Of a DNA stretch of 6,373 nt, positions 6,269-6,373 are shown one piece after another; the first letter of the stretch is position 1, and each line of letters begins with the position of its first letter. A program made the translations under genes and the position numbers. This DNA is from an uncultured Lysobacter sp. (GTDB taxonomy: Bacteria; Pseudomonadota; Gammaproteobacteria; Xanthomonadales; Xanthomonadaceae): NCBI GenBank assembly GCA_902805755.1, contig CADCUA010000497.1, positions 1 to 6,373 on the forward strand, given 5' to 3'. Under the pieces are notes generated by a model, which worked only from the letters and a program-made list of their open reading frames with translations, had not been told where the DNA came from and did no database searches.

Positions 6269-6373
6269 ATGACGGTGCTACACGTCGCCGGCCTGATCGC
6301 TTCGGTGGCACTGAGCTGCGGGTGCGGGCCGCTACGACACATGCCCCGGATTTGCGGGTCGGACTCCAAGTGC
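6269..6373 (+). CDS. Possible start of an unidentified gene, cut by the window end
   Basis: An open frame from ATG 6269 runs off the right edge (35 codons visible). The first 20 residues are hydrophobic and end in a Cys-rich stretch (VALSCGCG), which looks a little like a signal peptide with a lipoprotein-type cysteine, but the lipobox is poor (Ala at -3, Leu at -2) and there is no positive charge before the hydrophobic part. The frame is open further upstream, with TTG codons at 6233 and 6257 that would add Arg residues. No ribosome-binding site is visible for any of these starts. It may be a short secreted protein or simply non-coding DNA. Confidence 0.15.
   Translation, partial: MTVLHVAGLIASVALSCGCGPLRHMPRICGSDSKC

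Noticed and set aside
6256..6284. TTTGCG-17 bp-TACACG as a promoter in the right-hand tail
   Set aside because: Only 3 of 6 matches in each hexamer and no confirmed downstream gene in the window.
4662..6311. 549-codon open frame on the minus strand opposite the DUF819 gene
   Set aside because: Its product is rich in Arg, Gln, His and Ala with no domain or membrane pattern, while the plus strand encodes a clear membrane protein family. It is a typical shadow frame in GC-rich DNA.

Overview
The window is GC-rich DNA (third codon positions are mostly G or C) from a proteobacterium. The style of its proteins (an AlgZ/AlgR-like pair, a CHASE hybrid kinase ending in a receiver, a DUF819 membrane protein) suggests the Xanthomonadaceae, for example Lysobacter, Luteimonas or Xanthomonas relatives. 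That assignment is an impression from protein character, not a search result. All four well-supported genes lie on the + strand.

Layout. Positions 1-148 are upstream DNA. They hold two identical 9-bp boxes exactly 21 bp apart (69-77 and 90-98), which on the minus strand read close to the AlgR-type LytTR site, followed by a weak promoter candidate. Positions 149-1216 encode a four-helix membrane histidine kinase of the LytS/AlgZ type. It overlaps by 8 bp a LytTR response regulator (1209-1946). A 218-bp gap with small palindromes follows. Positions 2165-4714 encode a large hybrid sensor kinase (CHASE, PAS, HisKA, HATPase, receiver). A 238-bp gap (4715-4952) carries a 20-bp direct repeat whose two copies each contain a -10-like hexamer. 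Positions 4953-6209 encode a DUF819-family membrane protein of about 12 helices with visible internal two-fold duplication. The last 164 bp hold no certain gene, only a weak open frame running off the window.

How the genes fit together. The first two genes form a classic translationally coupled two-component system: a membrane kinase that phosphorylates Asp58 of a LytTR DNA-binding regulator. The paired boxes in front of the operon have the geometry expected for a LytTR dimer, so autoregulation is the most specific testable idea here. The hybrid kinase has its own upstream region and lacks an HPt or DNA-binding output, so its phosphate acceptor is not in the window. The DUF819 protein looks like a transporter of unknown substrate with its own promoter region. 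Its link to the sensory genes is only proximity.

I see no CRISPR array, insertion sequence, tRNA, rRNA or phage gene. No wholly new multi-gene system is evident. The most interesting signals are the LytTR-type repeat pair and the duplicated promoter-like element.
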